Under the pieces are notes generated by a model. The model was given only the letters and a program-made list of their open reading frames with translations. It was not told the origin of the DNA and did not search any database. The position numbers were made by a program, and so were the translations under genes. From contig NOKP01000003.1 in the NCBI GenBank assembly GCA_002682825.1, positions 1,736,001 to 1,800,000 of the forward strand: a stretch of 64,000 bases of DNA. The letters are read 5' to 3'. Below are positions 36,280 to 46,611 of this stretch, piece after piece (the first letter of the stretch is position 1; the number at the start of each line of letters is the position of its first letter). The stretch comes from Neonectria sp. B-13. Lineage: Eukaryota; Ascomycota; Sordariomycetes; Hypocreales; Nectriaceae.

Positions 36280-36772
36280 GGCGACGACTGATGAGTCGAG
36301 GAAGAGGCATATATGGGCTATCACTTGGAGATATATGAGCCATATGGTAAATCAAGTACGCGAGTCTCCTTACAAGTCTCCCGGGACATCTCATTACATA
36401 GATTAACAGAAGGGTCAAGGACCCAGTCGTCCAAGGCCATCGCTGTCGTGGTCATGGTGCTGCGGTAGGTAAGTCCGATACTTATTCTCCTCCATGATAC
36501 AAGAGCAGCTCTGGACTTTCCGAATAAACTCTTCTCATCTAGAAGGAACGATTTCTACCGTAACCGCATCCCCAGTCAAACACACCATCTCCAGACCCTT
36601 CTTCGACCAACACATCTCGTCTAAGCATTTACCAAAACTCTTATCCTCCAACCCAACGACACTCGCAATCCTAGAGTGTAGCATACAGCTTCAATCATCT
36701 CCAATTATTGGAAACAGCGCACCATCACATCCAACCGTCATATCTCATACCCGTCAACCACCAACCTTTATC
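36280..36772. other. Spacer and leader of the membrane protein gene
   Basis: A frame open from an ATG at 36494 joins the downstream gene in phase and would add 93 residues. Its Ser/Thr/His/Pro-rich product looks like translated leader, so I treat it as untranslated. Confidence 0.5.
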
Positions 36773-37378
36773 ATGGCTTTTTCCTGGATCACTCAGCCTG
36801 CCAATGCTGTGTGGACGTTTTTGACGGATCCAAGCCTCGAGATCTCTCTCAGTACCTGTGGTGTCCTACTAGTCGCACTCAATCTCAGCCTTGTTTTCAA
36901 GCTGTACGAGAAATTATTCCTCTTGCTCCAAGCATGCTTCCTACGGATCTACGAGTTCGTGCACGCAACAATCCTGGGTCCCCGCGTTCAGGAAAAGGAC
37001 CTGGAAAGCGGAGATGAGACGGACATGTTTGGTCAGCCGGCGGGCCTAACAATGGATGACGAGTATAGAGACGACAGGTTTACGACCCAGTCCCTCTCTC
37101 GGTCCAAAAGCGCGAACCTTGACGGTACTTCGAAGTTGGCTGAGCCTCAGTTCCCTGGGGCTGCACGTACACGGGAAATCGACGTTCGAGAACTGGATGT
37201 GCATCGTAACGACGATTATTGGAGGCTACAACAACGCAAAAAAGCAAAATACAATCTCGGTGATGGGAATCCAAGCTTTGTATCGATGAACAGTAGCGCT
37301 TTTCGAACCATGCCAGTTCTCGTTGAGGGGGAGCATACCTGTTTCGAGGTCGATGTTGAGGCTGCTAAGCAGGAGTAG
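36773..37378 (+). CDS. Small membrane protein, unknown role
   Basis: Intronless protein of 201 residues that I do not recognise. An amphipathic start (SWITQPANAVWTFLTDPSLEIS) leads to one or two adjacent membrane segments (LSTCGVLLVALNLSLVFKLYEKLFLLLQACFLRIYEFV) at about residues 25-65. The rest is hydrophilic and acidic with possible phosphosites (TTQSLSRSKSANLDG) and a C-terminal part ending EVDVEAAKQE. The start is the ATG in context atcATGgct. A start at 36494 (294 residues) is possible. A tail-out anchored membrane protein is the most one can say. Confidence 0.65.
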   Translation: MAFSWITQPANAVWTFLTDPSLEISLSTCGVLLVALNLSLVFKLYEKLFLLLQACFLRIYEFVHATILGPRVQEKDLESGDETDMFGQPAGLTMDDEYRDDRFTTQSLSRSKSANLDGTSKLAEPQFPGAARTREIDVRELDVHRNDDYWRLQQRKKAKYNLGDGNPSFVSMNSSAFRTMPVLVEGEHTCFEVDVEAAKQE

Positions 37379-38025
37379 TCAGGAAGCACAGTTGGATGGA
37401 CGGTATGGTGGAAACGGAAATTTCAGAAAACAGCGATTCAGACATGACACTTAGAGAGCGAAGCCTAGTGAATGAATTTGGGTTATAGCGACCTTGATTG
37501 AGTGAAGTGCGCAGAGTGATGCTGAACGATAATGACAACCCATGCCAACTTCACTACCCTGGACTGTTAGGTGGAACAAGGATCCCTTGCTGCGATGCAT
37601 TGGGTATGACGCAACAGCTGCAAACATGCGGCCGGTGGCGGCCAGCCAGGTGCTGCAGTTAGTGGGGAGAGCCACTGTTATCGCTGACCATTGGCGGTGT
37701 CTATACTGGGCAGCATTTTGCATTTTGGCGCTGGGGATTGGGCTGGGAGTTCGCCGCCGGCCGCGGCTTCGATTCTAGCTCCGTCGCAATCAAATCGGCG
37801 CCGAGTTTCCCTCCTCCATCACTTCCGATTGATCGTTTCGTGCTGTTTGTGGAAAAGAAGCAATCAATCACACGAATACGATTGTTTTTTCTTCTTCCAG
37901 GCTATAAATTACTCATCCCGCTACTCGTCGTGTGCCCTCTCCTTCTCGCCTTCACTTTGCAGCATCTGAGCCCCCACCGATACACACAGATCACAACAAC
38001 CCCGCCACGAGCAAGCATCCCAGAC
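37379..38025. other. Intergenic spacer
   Basis: No gene supported. The last 200 bp are pyrimidine-rich leader of the HD-domain gene. Confidence 0.5.
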
Positions 38026-38946
38026 ATGGGTTCGAAGCCAGAACAGGGCAAGGATGGCGATGTGGACATTTCCAGTACGTCGTAGAGGATATGCGCTCCT
38101 CGTCAGATTGCTGACCATACTACAGACCTGGGTTTCACGCCCGTAGTGAAGATTGACGACCCGTGGACCGTTGAGAAGGCTATTCAGGAGGTGCCTGGAG
38201 GTGCCCCCGAGGAGGGATCGTCCTCCCCGCTACCCTTCTTTCACATGCTCGAGCGACTCAAGACGACGAAGCGCGAAGGATGGCGACGGTTTGGAATCTT
38301 CAGGTAAGGGCGGATTTCGACAAAGGCAATGGGATGGGAATGCGACGTGCTGATAAACGTCTGAAACAGGGGAGAGTCCATCGCCGACCACATGTACCGC
38401 ATGTCGATGATTTCCATGTTCGCCCCGGCGGCGCTGGCCCCGAAGCTCGACCTACCCAAGTGTGTGAAGATGTGCCTGATCCACGACATGGCAGAGCTGC
38501 TGGTCGGCGACATCACACCCGTTGATGGGGTGCCCAAGCCCGAGAAGAGCCGGCGCGAGGCGGAGACGATGGACTTTCTGACCAAGAACCTGCTGCGCAA
38601 TGTGGCAGGGGGCACGACGGGGGAGGACATTCGGGCCATCTGGCAGGAGTACGAGGACTCGGAGACGCTGGACAGCCACTTCGTGCACGACGTCGACAAG
38701 ATGGAGCTGCTGCTGCAGATGATTGAGTACGAGAAGCGCGGGCAGGGCAAGCTGGACCTGGGCGAGTTTGCGTACGTGGCCACCAAGATGACGCTGCCGG
38801 AGATGAAGGCCTGGGGCCAGGAGGTGCTCAAGGAGCGCGACGAGTTCTGGGGGGCGAAGGAGCATGTCCACGGGGAGAAGGGCGTCGACGGCGGTGTTCA
38901 GGTAGATCTTCGAGGCCAGCAGGACGACTATTACTCGCGGGAATGA
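38026..38946 (+). CDS. HD-domain 5'-deoxynucleotidase (HDDC2/YGL101W-like)
   Basis: Metal-dependent HD phosphohydrolase of the YfbR/HDDC2 type, expected to remove the phosphate of deoxynucleoside monophosphates. Exons are 38026-38074, 38126-38303 and 38370-38946, giving 267 residues. The metal ligands are visible in order: His in the RGESIADHMYRM region (the junction F/RGES is in phase), HD in CLIHDMAELLVGD, and Asp in HDVDKMELLLQM. The family motif ITPVDGVPKPEK follows the HD. The C-terminal tail after about residue 235 is hydrophilic and variable. It is probably cytosolic. Confidence 0.92.
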
Positions 38947-40361
38947 TATCTCAAGGGCTTGGGCTAGGGGGGTTTACTCGCGGGAACGGTTACTTCACAA
39001 CGGCCCTGGCTAGAGGAACTCCAGTCGGTATCTCTAGTTGTTCGTGCGGAGGCGGCATAGCAGCGTCTATAGACTTGGGCGAGGGATACACAGGGTGATG
39101 GTTAAGTTAGGGGTCTACGGAATGGAACGTGATGATTGAATGAGCGAACAGAGTCAGGCTAGTAATGGCAGTTGAAGATGCAAGCAAGACGGTTGAAAGT
39201 GAAGATAAAAGCGTGTAACATGTGGAAACGTGGCGGTCGGATTGGACCCTGACGTATTTGCATAGTGAACTGATTTAGGTACGAATCATACTGTGCAAAC
39301 GTGCGAAGTATGAGGCACCCTGGGTAATAAATATCGTTGCAGGGGACCGTGGTGGTTTCAATGAGATGAGTTGATGAGATCATGAGACGATGCCCCTCTA
39401 TTGTTTGTTGCTTGCTCGCCATCGCCCAGAGCAACCACGGCATCCCTTTTGGGCGGCGAAAAAAAAACAGACGAACCGGCAGAAAAAAATAATAATCAGC
39501 TGCAGGCAGGGACGCTTGCTTGATTAGCAGGCGAACCACTGGAGCCACTGAACCCTGGCGATCGAGTGGGCCGTCTCCCCAACCAAATGGTGAGGAACCA
39601 CTACCAGCGGTGAGCAGGCCAGCCCCCAGTCGCATCCATACAGTCGCATCGGTAGTTCCTTGTTAGTTGGTCTTTTTGTCCAGCTTCTTTGGCTTTTTAT
39701 TCCATTAGCCTCGACCTTCTCGAGCTCCCAGCTTTCCCCGTTGCCGGCCCCCCGTTTTCCCCCATCTCCTCCTGTTCGGCTGTCTGCTTTCTCTCCACTT
39801 CACCAACCAGGCGATCCTCTTGCTGCGACGACGACGAACGAGACCAATTCGACTGCAGGACTGTCGCGGAGAATACTCGAGCCAATCACCGGGTGTTGCG
39901 CATCGCTGCCTGCCAACCTTAAGCTGACGAACCGCCGGCCAAATCGAACGTCTTGGGCTCAGCAGGCAACAACTCAGTAGCCCGCCAACCATCAACCACC
40001 AACCACCAACCACCACCGTTGCCGCTACCACCACCACGTCCTCACTGAAACCTTCACTCACGCGCACGCGCACGCTCCCGCATCCGCTCACGCGCCACAA
40101 GGCTGTCTTCATCGCCCGAGTCACAAGAAGCGACAGATCCCCATCATCCCGTCGCCGATTCCACATTTCCCGTCCGTCTGGCTCGCATCGCCAAACCCAT
40201 CAGCTTAGACGCAAGCGACCCTTGAGATGTGTCTCGGCTCCCGCTGAGCTCCCTCTCCACAACGCCATTCCGATCCGTTTTCTCTCCGCGAACCCAAACT
40301 CACCCCCCCCACGCCGCGCGTGACGCCTAAGCCTCGCACCGGATTCCTGTCGAAGCCCGTC
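38947..40361. other. Intergenic 1.4 kb with repeat-rich leader
   Basis: The left part contains A-rich strings (ggcgaaaaaaaaacag near 39465). The right part, up to 40361, is a long pyrimidine-rich leader with CCAAC repeats at 39984-40017 and a cgcacgcgcacgc string near 40058-40070. No gene supported. Confidence 0.5.
39984..40017 (+). repeat. CCAAC/CCACC short tandem repeat in leader
   Basis: Reads ccaaccatcaaccaccaacc and continues with further caccaacca units, about 340 bp upstream of the start of the disordered-protein gene. Probably within its untranslated leader. Confidence 0.8.
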
Positions 40362-41795
40362 ATGACGGTCCCTTCGCACTTCCACATGCCCGGCGCCTTC
40401 CACGCTGAGGGCGTCCATCCGGGCCTGTTTCGCCCGCCTATCTCCCCTAGCTCCAGCGCAACCTACGGCTACGCCCCGCGCACCACCGCTTCCGTCGATT
40501 CCCATACAAAGCGCAAGCGTCATCGCCATGAGATTTCACGCTCGCAGGAGGTGCCCTTCGATGATGACATGGAGGGCAACGGCTACTTTACCACTCCCGC
40601 AACCCAGGGCAGACACCAGGACCGACATTATCACCTCGCTGGCCAGCTCGGCACCCCGAATGGTGGGCCCGTCGAGAGCAACTTCATGGACGAGAGCCTG
40701 TACTCGGATTCCGACTATCGCAGAGCTCTCGGTTCGAAGCGGACCTGCGACGAGATAGATCGCAACATGGACGGTCCTACCGCCTTCTTCAACCTCCACC
40801 CCCAGCCCGTGCCCTCCCAGGGATGGGGAAGCTTCGCGGTCTCTACACTCGGCGGCGTTGTCGGCGGCGTTGTCGGCAAGATGTGGGAGTTTTGCAAGGC
40901 CGGCGCCTTCCGCGGATTCCAGGCCGGTGGAGGCAGGGCCTTTCGGGTCACGGCCGAAGGGGTTCGGGAGATACACTCGCTGGATGAGAAACCCGTCGAG
41001 TATCATCACATTCCAGGGCGCTTCCCCCAGATGGATCCTCAGCCCGAGCCCGTCGAGGAGCGCATTGACAGCGGCGCCTCAACGCCGACAGGACCGGCCA
41101 CGAAACGCAGACACACCGATCACCGAGACGAACTGGGCCGGAACTGGGTCATAGTCGGAGATTCGGATCCAAACGTCCCAGCCAAGACTCCTCAGCGCCG
41201 TTCCCAGCGACCGACTCCGCGATCACGAAACAGCGGCCCATCCATGACTACTGGCCGGCGCATCAGCACTCCGGCATCTCGCCTTGCCTCGACTCCGACC
41301 CCGACCCCGAGCCAGCGACGACCCGCGAGCCGCCCATCTAGCCGCCTCTCCCACGCACCCTCGCCGTCTCTTCCCTCCGGCCGTTCATCCAGCCGCCTGT
41401 CCCACGCACCCTCTTCGTCTCTCCCCTCCGGTCGCCCCGCCTCGACCGCCTCGACAGCTTCGTTCGCCTCTTTTCGCTCCCCCTCACCAACCAAGATTCC
41501 CCAGCCTGCACCCTCCCGCCGTCGGAACTCGGTCGCTCCGTCACAGAGTCCGGTCGTCCACGGGCACCGTCGCTCGCAAAGCAATGCGTCCACGGCCTCG
41601 AATCGTGGCAATGCCGATGCGAGCCCGCGCCTCACCGCCGAAGCCAAACACCTCGCCGCTCGACGCAAGATGGAGGAGCGAGATGCGGATGTGCGCATTG
41701 CTGCCTTCAACAAACAGCTGCAAGACATGATCCGTCAAGGAAAAGAGGCCTTGGGCACGACGATAGAGGTAGAAGGAACCTGGGAGGATGACTGA
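40362..41795 (+). CDS. Conserved disordered protein with Gly/aromatic core motif
   Basis: Intronless protein of 477 residues that I cannot name. Most of it is disordered and rich in Ser, Pro and Arg, with basic patches (HTKRKRHRH, a possible nuclear signal). One compact hydrophobic segment stands out at about residues 155-200: QGWGSFAVSTLGGVVGGV, then GKMWEFCKAGAFRGFQAGGG. This is too ordered for the surroundings and probably is the conserved core. A 17-residue tandem repeat (SSRLSHAPSPSLPSGR type) follows from a 51-bp DNA repeat. The C-terminus is a charged helix (AARRKMEERDADVRIAAFNKQLQDMI). The frame is open 14 codons upstream but the first ATG is used. A nuclear or chromatin-linked role is a guess. 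Confidence 0.75.
   Translation: MTVPSHFHMPGAFHAEGVHPGLFRPPISPSSSATYGYAPRTTASVDSHTKRKRHRHEISRSQEVPFDDDMEGNGYFTTPATQGRHQDRHYHLAGQLGTPNGGPVESNFMDESLYSDSDYRRALGSKRTCDEIDRNMDGPTAFFNLHPQPVPSQGWGSFAVSTLGGVVGGVVGKMWEFCKAGAFRGFQAGGGRAFRVTAEGVREIHSLDEKPVEYHHIPGRFPQMDPQPEPVEERIDSGASTPTGPATKRRHTDHRDELGRNWVIVGDSDPNVPAKTPQRRSQRPTPRSRNSGPSMTTGRRISTPASRLASTPTPTPSQRRPASRPSSRLSHAPSPSLPSGRSSSRLSHAPSSSLPSGRPASTASTASFASFRSPSPTKIPQPAPSRRRNSVAPSQSPVVHGHRRSQSNASTASNRGNADASPRLTAEAKHLAARRKMEERDADVRIAAFNKQLQDMIRQGKEALGTTIEVEGTWEDD
41335..41436 (+). repeat. Two-copy 51-bp coding tandem repeat
   Basis: Unit one starts catctagccgcctctcccac at 41335 and unit two starts catccagccgcctgtcccac at 41386. They differ at only a few bases and code for a 17-residue Ser/Pro/Arg repeat. 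Confidence 0.9.
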
Positions 41796-43310
41796 TGTTT
41801 TCTGCCAGTCCCGAATCCCTGGTGTCTGCTCCTCTTCTTTTCGTCTCACTGATACCCTCTTTTCTATTGACGTACGGCTTTTATTACTTTTAACTTGGAC
41901 AGCACTATGGGACCATGGGATGACTTGCGAGCATATGGCAGAGGAGTTTATCGGCTTTCATTTCTGGAGGAGTCGGAAGGTGACTGATATCAACAGGTGG
42001 CCTGGCCGTCACCTTCACTTGGGTTCTTGTTCATCTCGGCTTGACGTATCAAGCCCAATATTTATGTACTTTGACAAATCCATCTATCGAACATTTTCCG
42101 AGGCATCACAGCTCTCGTTCTCTATGCGTCCGTGCAGGGAGATGTACTTCTTACTGAGACTACAGGGAGTTTGTAGACTTCCCGTCAAGTTGTCACGGAG
42201 GGTTTATCTTGCCCTCTAAAGCCCGGGAAAACAAGAATCGTAACGAATTTCAATAATACCTGGAACAATCCGTTATCTCTACTACAACTAAGCCGTCCAA
42301 AACGGCCGTGCCAGGCGCATGGAGTTAGACTCGTAATTCATGACGTATCGGACCTCCATACGTGGAGCTAGCACCCTGGTCATGCGATCTCGGGTGGTCG
42401 CATGAGCACGAACGCTCCGAGGACCCTGGGCGCGGAAGTCGGCAGCCACGCCGACGACGTGCGACGTGGCTGCTGCGATTTGGCCTCGTTTTCCATGATG
42501 GCGCAATTGCAGTTGAGGAAAATTCTCGGTCCGAATTTAGATGTTTGATTTTGCAACATTGGCGGTGCTATGGTGTGGTAGTTTGTTCCACGTAACTGGA
42601 AGCTGACGCAGATGGTTACTTCACTTTACGGGTCTCGTTTCAATTGAGGTGCGTAGATAAGGTGATTGATTGGATTGGGTTGGATTTGGCTGGCTTTCAT
42701 TTCTGGTCCAGTTTGCTGGCTCACTGGCGTCGAACGGAGATGGGCGCTTGATCGTCCGCTAATAAGTGGTAATTGTCTGGGATCACTTTGAGGAGCGACC
42801 GACGGCCCGTGACCATCAAGAGCTTGCTAGGCGACAATTATAGTACCGAAATACAGTGGAGCGAAGTCGTCGGACACTTTAGGCTGGCGTTGGTGGGCTG
42901 CAGGTCTGACTTGATATTTTCGGTGTTGGCGTGTAAGTTTTGGAGCGTGCCATGAAGAGAGGCGAGACGCAGGCCGCGCCGAGCCGCGACGGTATTGCGG
43001 AGGACCGAATTTTCAAATCAAATGACGGATCGGATTGAGAAAGCCAAGACAAATCCATTTCCATGATCTATTTTGCGCCAACAGTGGTGGTCAACTGCCA
43101 ACGCTTGACACCATCTTCGCCATCGGATACCCCGACGAGCCGACATCCGACCACACAGACCCTCCGTCCCCCACAACGCCGAACCCGCCCGGTCCGACAT
43201 CCGGGATCTCGGCGGCCGGCTGCCCAGATGCAAGATACAACGAGCCGGAAGGCAAAAGGGCGAGTGCCACTCGCCTGCCGCAGCCGGTATCCACTGGAAT
43301 CAGTGACCAA
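41796..43310. other. Intergenic 1.5 kb, no gene seen
   Basis: A 143-codon frame (41788-42219) continues from the 3' end of the preceding gene but has no features. From 43035 the frame of the next gene is open, but no ATG occurs in it before 43311. Confidence 0.5.
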
Positions 43311-45791
43311 ATGGGCCGACCCAAGGATGGGCTACCAACCTCACTTCATCAAGTTGCTTCTGCTCCCAAAGGAAACGACGAAGTCCCGACTCCTCCCCCT
43401 TCGACAAAAGCGACAATGGCCAAGGCCAAGGCTGCTTCCTCCTCGGCGTCCCCGCCGCCCTCCTCGGCGGCTGCGGCCCGGCGTTCGGGCCGCGCCTGCA
43501 AAGCCCGGTCGCTGGCTTGCCGCGAGTGTCGCGATCGCAAGATTCGCTGCGACGGCGGCCGGCCCGTCTGCGACTCGTGCTGTCGCCGCGGGTTGAGCGC
43601 CGGCCAGTGCGTGTACCCCGAGATCGAGCACGAGGGCTCCATTGCTTCTTCCAGAAGGTGAGCACGCGCGACGCCCCGACATGTTGCGGGGGGGTGTAAG
43701 TGGGTTGCGAGCTGACCACCGTTGTAGTTATATCCGCGTCTTGCAGAAGCGCGTTCAGGAACTTGAAGCTAGGGAACAGCAGCTGGTGAGTTTGATGTGC
43801 CTGCCCAGTGTAATTCCGAGGCTTATCGTGTGAAACAGACGCTGGTGGCTCGGAATCAGAACCTCTTCACGGCTTCGTCCCCCTCGCAGGATGACGCCTG
43901 GGCAAAGCCCCTCGACTCTCCGGGCCCTGTGCCTTTGCAGCCAAAGCCCACCAGGGCCGCTGACCATGTTATTCCACCGATCCAGGCGGATGTCCATGCC
44001 TTTGCAGGCGGGAACGGCTTGCTCAACATGGCCCATGAACCAGCCAGCTACTACTCACAAACCTCAGCCCAGATGGGCACCAGCCCGCCCCTGACCGACG
44101 ACCTGGAGGACGTCTCCCCGATCAAGTCGTCGTTCGGCTCGTACTCGACCAACATCAAGGCCGCCCTCATGCTGGAGAAGATCGCCCTGCCGCCGCCGGA
44201 GCTCATGGACGACCTGCTGGGCGAGTACTTTGACCTGGACTGGATCACGATGCCGGTCGTCCACCGGCCGTCCTTCATCCAGCGATATCACCGGCTGATC
44301 GCCGTGTCCAACTCGAGGTACCGCCGGGACATCCCCCTCGCGGAGGCGACGGAGCTGGCGACGACGTTCTGCCTGCTCCTGGGGATGCTGGCCGTCGGAC
44401 AGTTTTCGAAGCCCGGGCACGGGAACCCAACGACGATGGAGGCTTCCGACTTCCACCAGCAGGCACGGGCGCTGCTCCTCTCCGACCTCGTCTCGGTACC
44501 GTCTCTTCCCGTCGTCCAGGCTTTGGTCATCCACGCCCGCTTCCTCCGCCGGAGCGGGTCGTCCCAGGAGAGCTGGGTGTTGGCCGGGCTGGCGCATCGG
44601 CTCGCTGAGGGGCTTCTGCTGCATCTCGATCTCCCAGGCAAGGCTCCGGCCGAGCGTGAGGAGCGGAGGAGAACGTGGTGCTCTTGTGTGCTTCTAATTC
44701 GGTGGGTGAATTGGAATTTTGCATTCCTGCCTTTGCTAACCTTTTCCCTAGTATGCAAAGTGTGGCCCACGGTGGTAACTCGACGACCAATAGTCCCAGC
44801 TTTGGAATCCTTCCGGCAGAAGTCGATGATGAGCAGCTGGAGACCCACGCGTACCAATTGGATAGAAGCCAATCACCTGATTCCCCATCGTGGATATCTT
44901 TCTTCGTGAATACGCTGAAGCTCTCCGATGCGGTGTTGCAACCGATCCAGCAGTTCTACTTTGACAACCGGAACCAGCCGGAGAAGACCGATTCGATAAC
45001 CGACGTTCTCAGCACAACTCTACGACTCGACGAAGAGCTCCGGGATTGGCACAGCTCATTGCCGAGGCACCTCCATGTCGATTCCGCTTGCCCCCAGGGC
45101 CAGATGGGGCTGCGACGCCAGGCTCTGCTCTTACACGTGCGGTATCTGGAGACAAAGGCGCTCCTAGCTCGGGCGGCGATTATGAAGCTGGTGCAGGCAC
45201 AGTCTGACAAGCCGCTCACAGCCATGTCCAAGGCTTTGCTTGGGGGGGTTGTTGATGCGTGCTGTACCTCAAGCATCGAGCTGATGGACCTCATGAGCTG
45301 CGAGAATGAGCTTCTGGTGCTCACCGGGGTCCCTAACTGCCATATTGTTATCTGTGAGTATCCTGACTGAACCTTGACGGTAGCGTGCTAAACTAACTGA
45401 TATAGCCCTCTGCGTTGTTGGGATGACGCTCAGCATGCTTCTCAAACTGCCCGTCCTCAGCGACCTCATTCGAAACCCGACGGTCTACGCTGACGACACT
45501 CGACGATGCCTGTCGCTCTCCAAGCAGTTCTATACCAGCCGCCACCAACTCGCCGAGAAATACATCCAAGCCTTCGAGACGGCCGTGCAGCCTCAGCCGC
45601 AGCTTGCGGCATCGCCTGGCCTGGTGGACCCGGCGCTGGAGGCGAAGACGCTGCCCGGCGACAGGGGCGAACCAACGTCGGAGTCAGGCGGCGTGGAGAT
45701 GAAGATGCTGGATGCCTGGTATCTGGGCCGGCCGGAGCTCGTGGGCAGTGTTGGGGGGTTCTCCATCAGTGAGATTGTCTCTCTGTGGTGA
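43311..45791 (+). CDS. Zn2Cys6 transcription factor with coiled coil
   Basis: Nuclear regulator of 751 residues as modelled. Exons are 43311-43657, 43728-43785, 43839-44701, 44752-45353 and 45406-45791. The zinc cluster is C70-x2-C73-x6-C80-x6-C87-x2-C90 with the sixth Cys at 100, preceded by a basic, Ala/Ser-rich lead. The second exon codes a coiled coil (YIRVLQKRVQELEAREQQL). The Fungal_trans domain follows (LLGEYFDLDWITMPVVHRPSFIQRYH, EATELATTFCLLLGMLAVGQFSK, RRRTWCSCVLLIR/MQSVAHGG). Start is the first in-frame ATG; a second at 43416 would remove 35 residues. The stop TGA overlaps a perfect GTGAGT donor at 45788, so a further 3' exon is possible. Target genes are unknown. Confidence 0.85.
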
Positions 45792-46012
45792 GTCCGTACG
45801 GGTACTGGGCAAGGTCAAGTTACCCAGATCAGCAACCAACATCCGGGGGAGTTCGCAAGGCTTGATTGGCCACAAGGCTATTCAGCACGATTAATTTAGC
45901 ATGCGAACTTCGGCATGGGGGATTCAGCCGTGGCTGGAGACTCACTGGCTGCGTCTCAAGTTGGGAGGTCGCATAAACGACGCCGAGGCGAAGTCGAGCG
46001 GCCGTCCTGACG

Positions 46013-46060
46013 GCCAGCTCCAACTCCAACTCCAACACCGAACCAACACAACCAACACCG
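46013..46060 (+). repeat. (CCAACT)n then (CCAACA)n tract
   Basis: Starts ccagctccaactccaactcc and drifts to aaccaacacaaccaacaccg. About 550 bp upstream of the dynamin-like start. Confidence 0.75.
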
Positions 46061-46464
46061 CGCAATTGGCCAGGTGGAAACTGAGAAGTTAGCCTACCAA
46101 TCGCTACAGAAATGGATATGCAGGCCTGAAACGCACTGCGACACGCCGCCTTGTGGCGCACGAGAAAAGGTCGGCCTCCCGCATCGCCTCTCAGCCTGCT
46201 CTCACACCGTTGGCTCATCGACGAGATGCAGGCGTCACTCGAGAGATGGCGAGGTGTTTCTAAGTGGAAAAAGTACACCATAACAGGCCTATATCTCTAC
46301 CTCCGCCTTTTAGGATTGGTTACAATCACTGAAACAAACTACCACTTGCGCAACCGCCGGCCTGCATTGTAGCCAGCTACAGATGGTCCAGGCCGCCATG
46401 GCAAGGCTTTTTTGGTTTCTTCTGAGAACGAGGGAATGTAACTTTACTCAGGGTTCCTTCTGGG

Positions 46465-46471
46465 TATAAAA
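46465..46471 (+). promoter_or_regulatory. TATA box of dynamin-like gene
   Basis: TATAAAA, 141-147 bp upstream of the start codon, followed by a pyrimidine-rich segment (tttcctccctcgcctc) typical of fungal transcription start regions. Confidence 0.5.
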
Positions 46472-46611
46472 TCCGAGGGCCGCCTTTCCTCCCTCGCCTC
46501 TTGCATCTTGCTCACACGCTCTCTCCCGCACTCCCTGCACCATTAAGAACACCAACCATACAAGACTCCACCGAGCACGCCAGATACAACCAGCAATAGC
46601 CGCAAATCAAC

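Larger units (their letters stand above)
45792..46611. other. Intergenic, dynamin-gene promoter
   Basis: It includes a short tandem tract at 46013-46060 (ctccaactccaactccaaca and related). A TATA box is at 46465-46471. No gene supported. Confidence 0.5.

Noticed and set aside
36494..36772. N-terminal extension of the small membrane protein from an upstream ATG
   Set aside because: Ser/Thr/Pro/His-rich translation typical of a leader; the downstream ATG starts the amphipathic segment directly.
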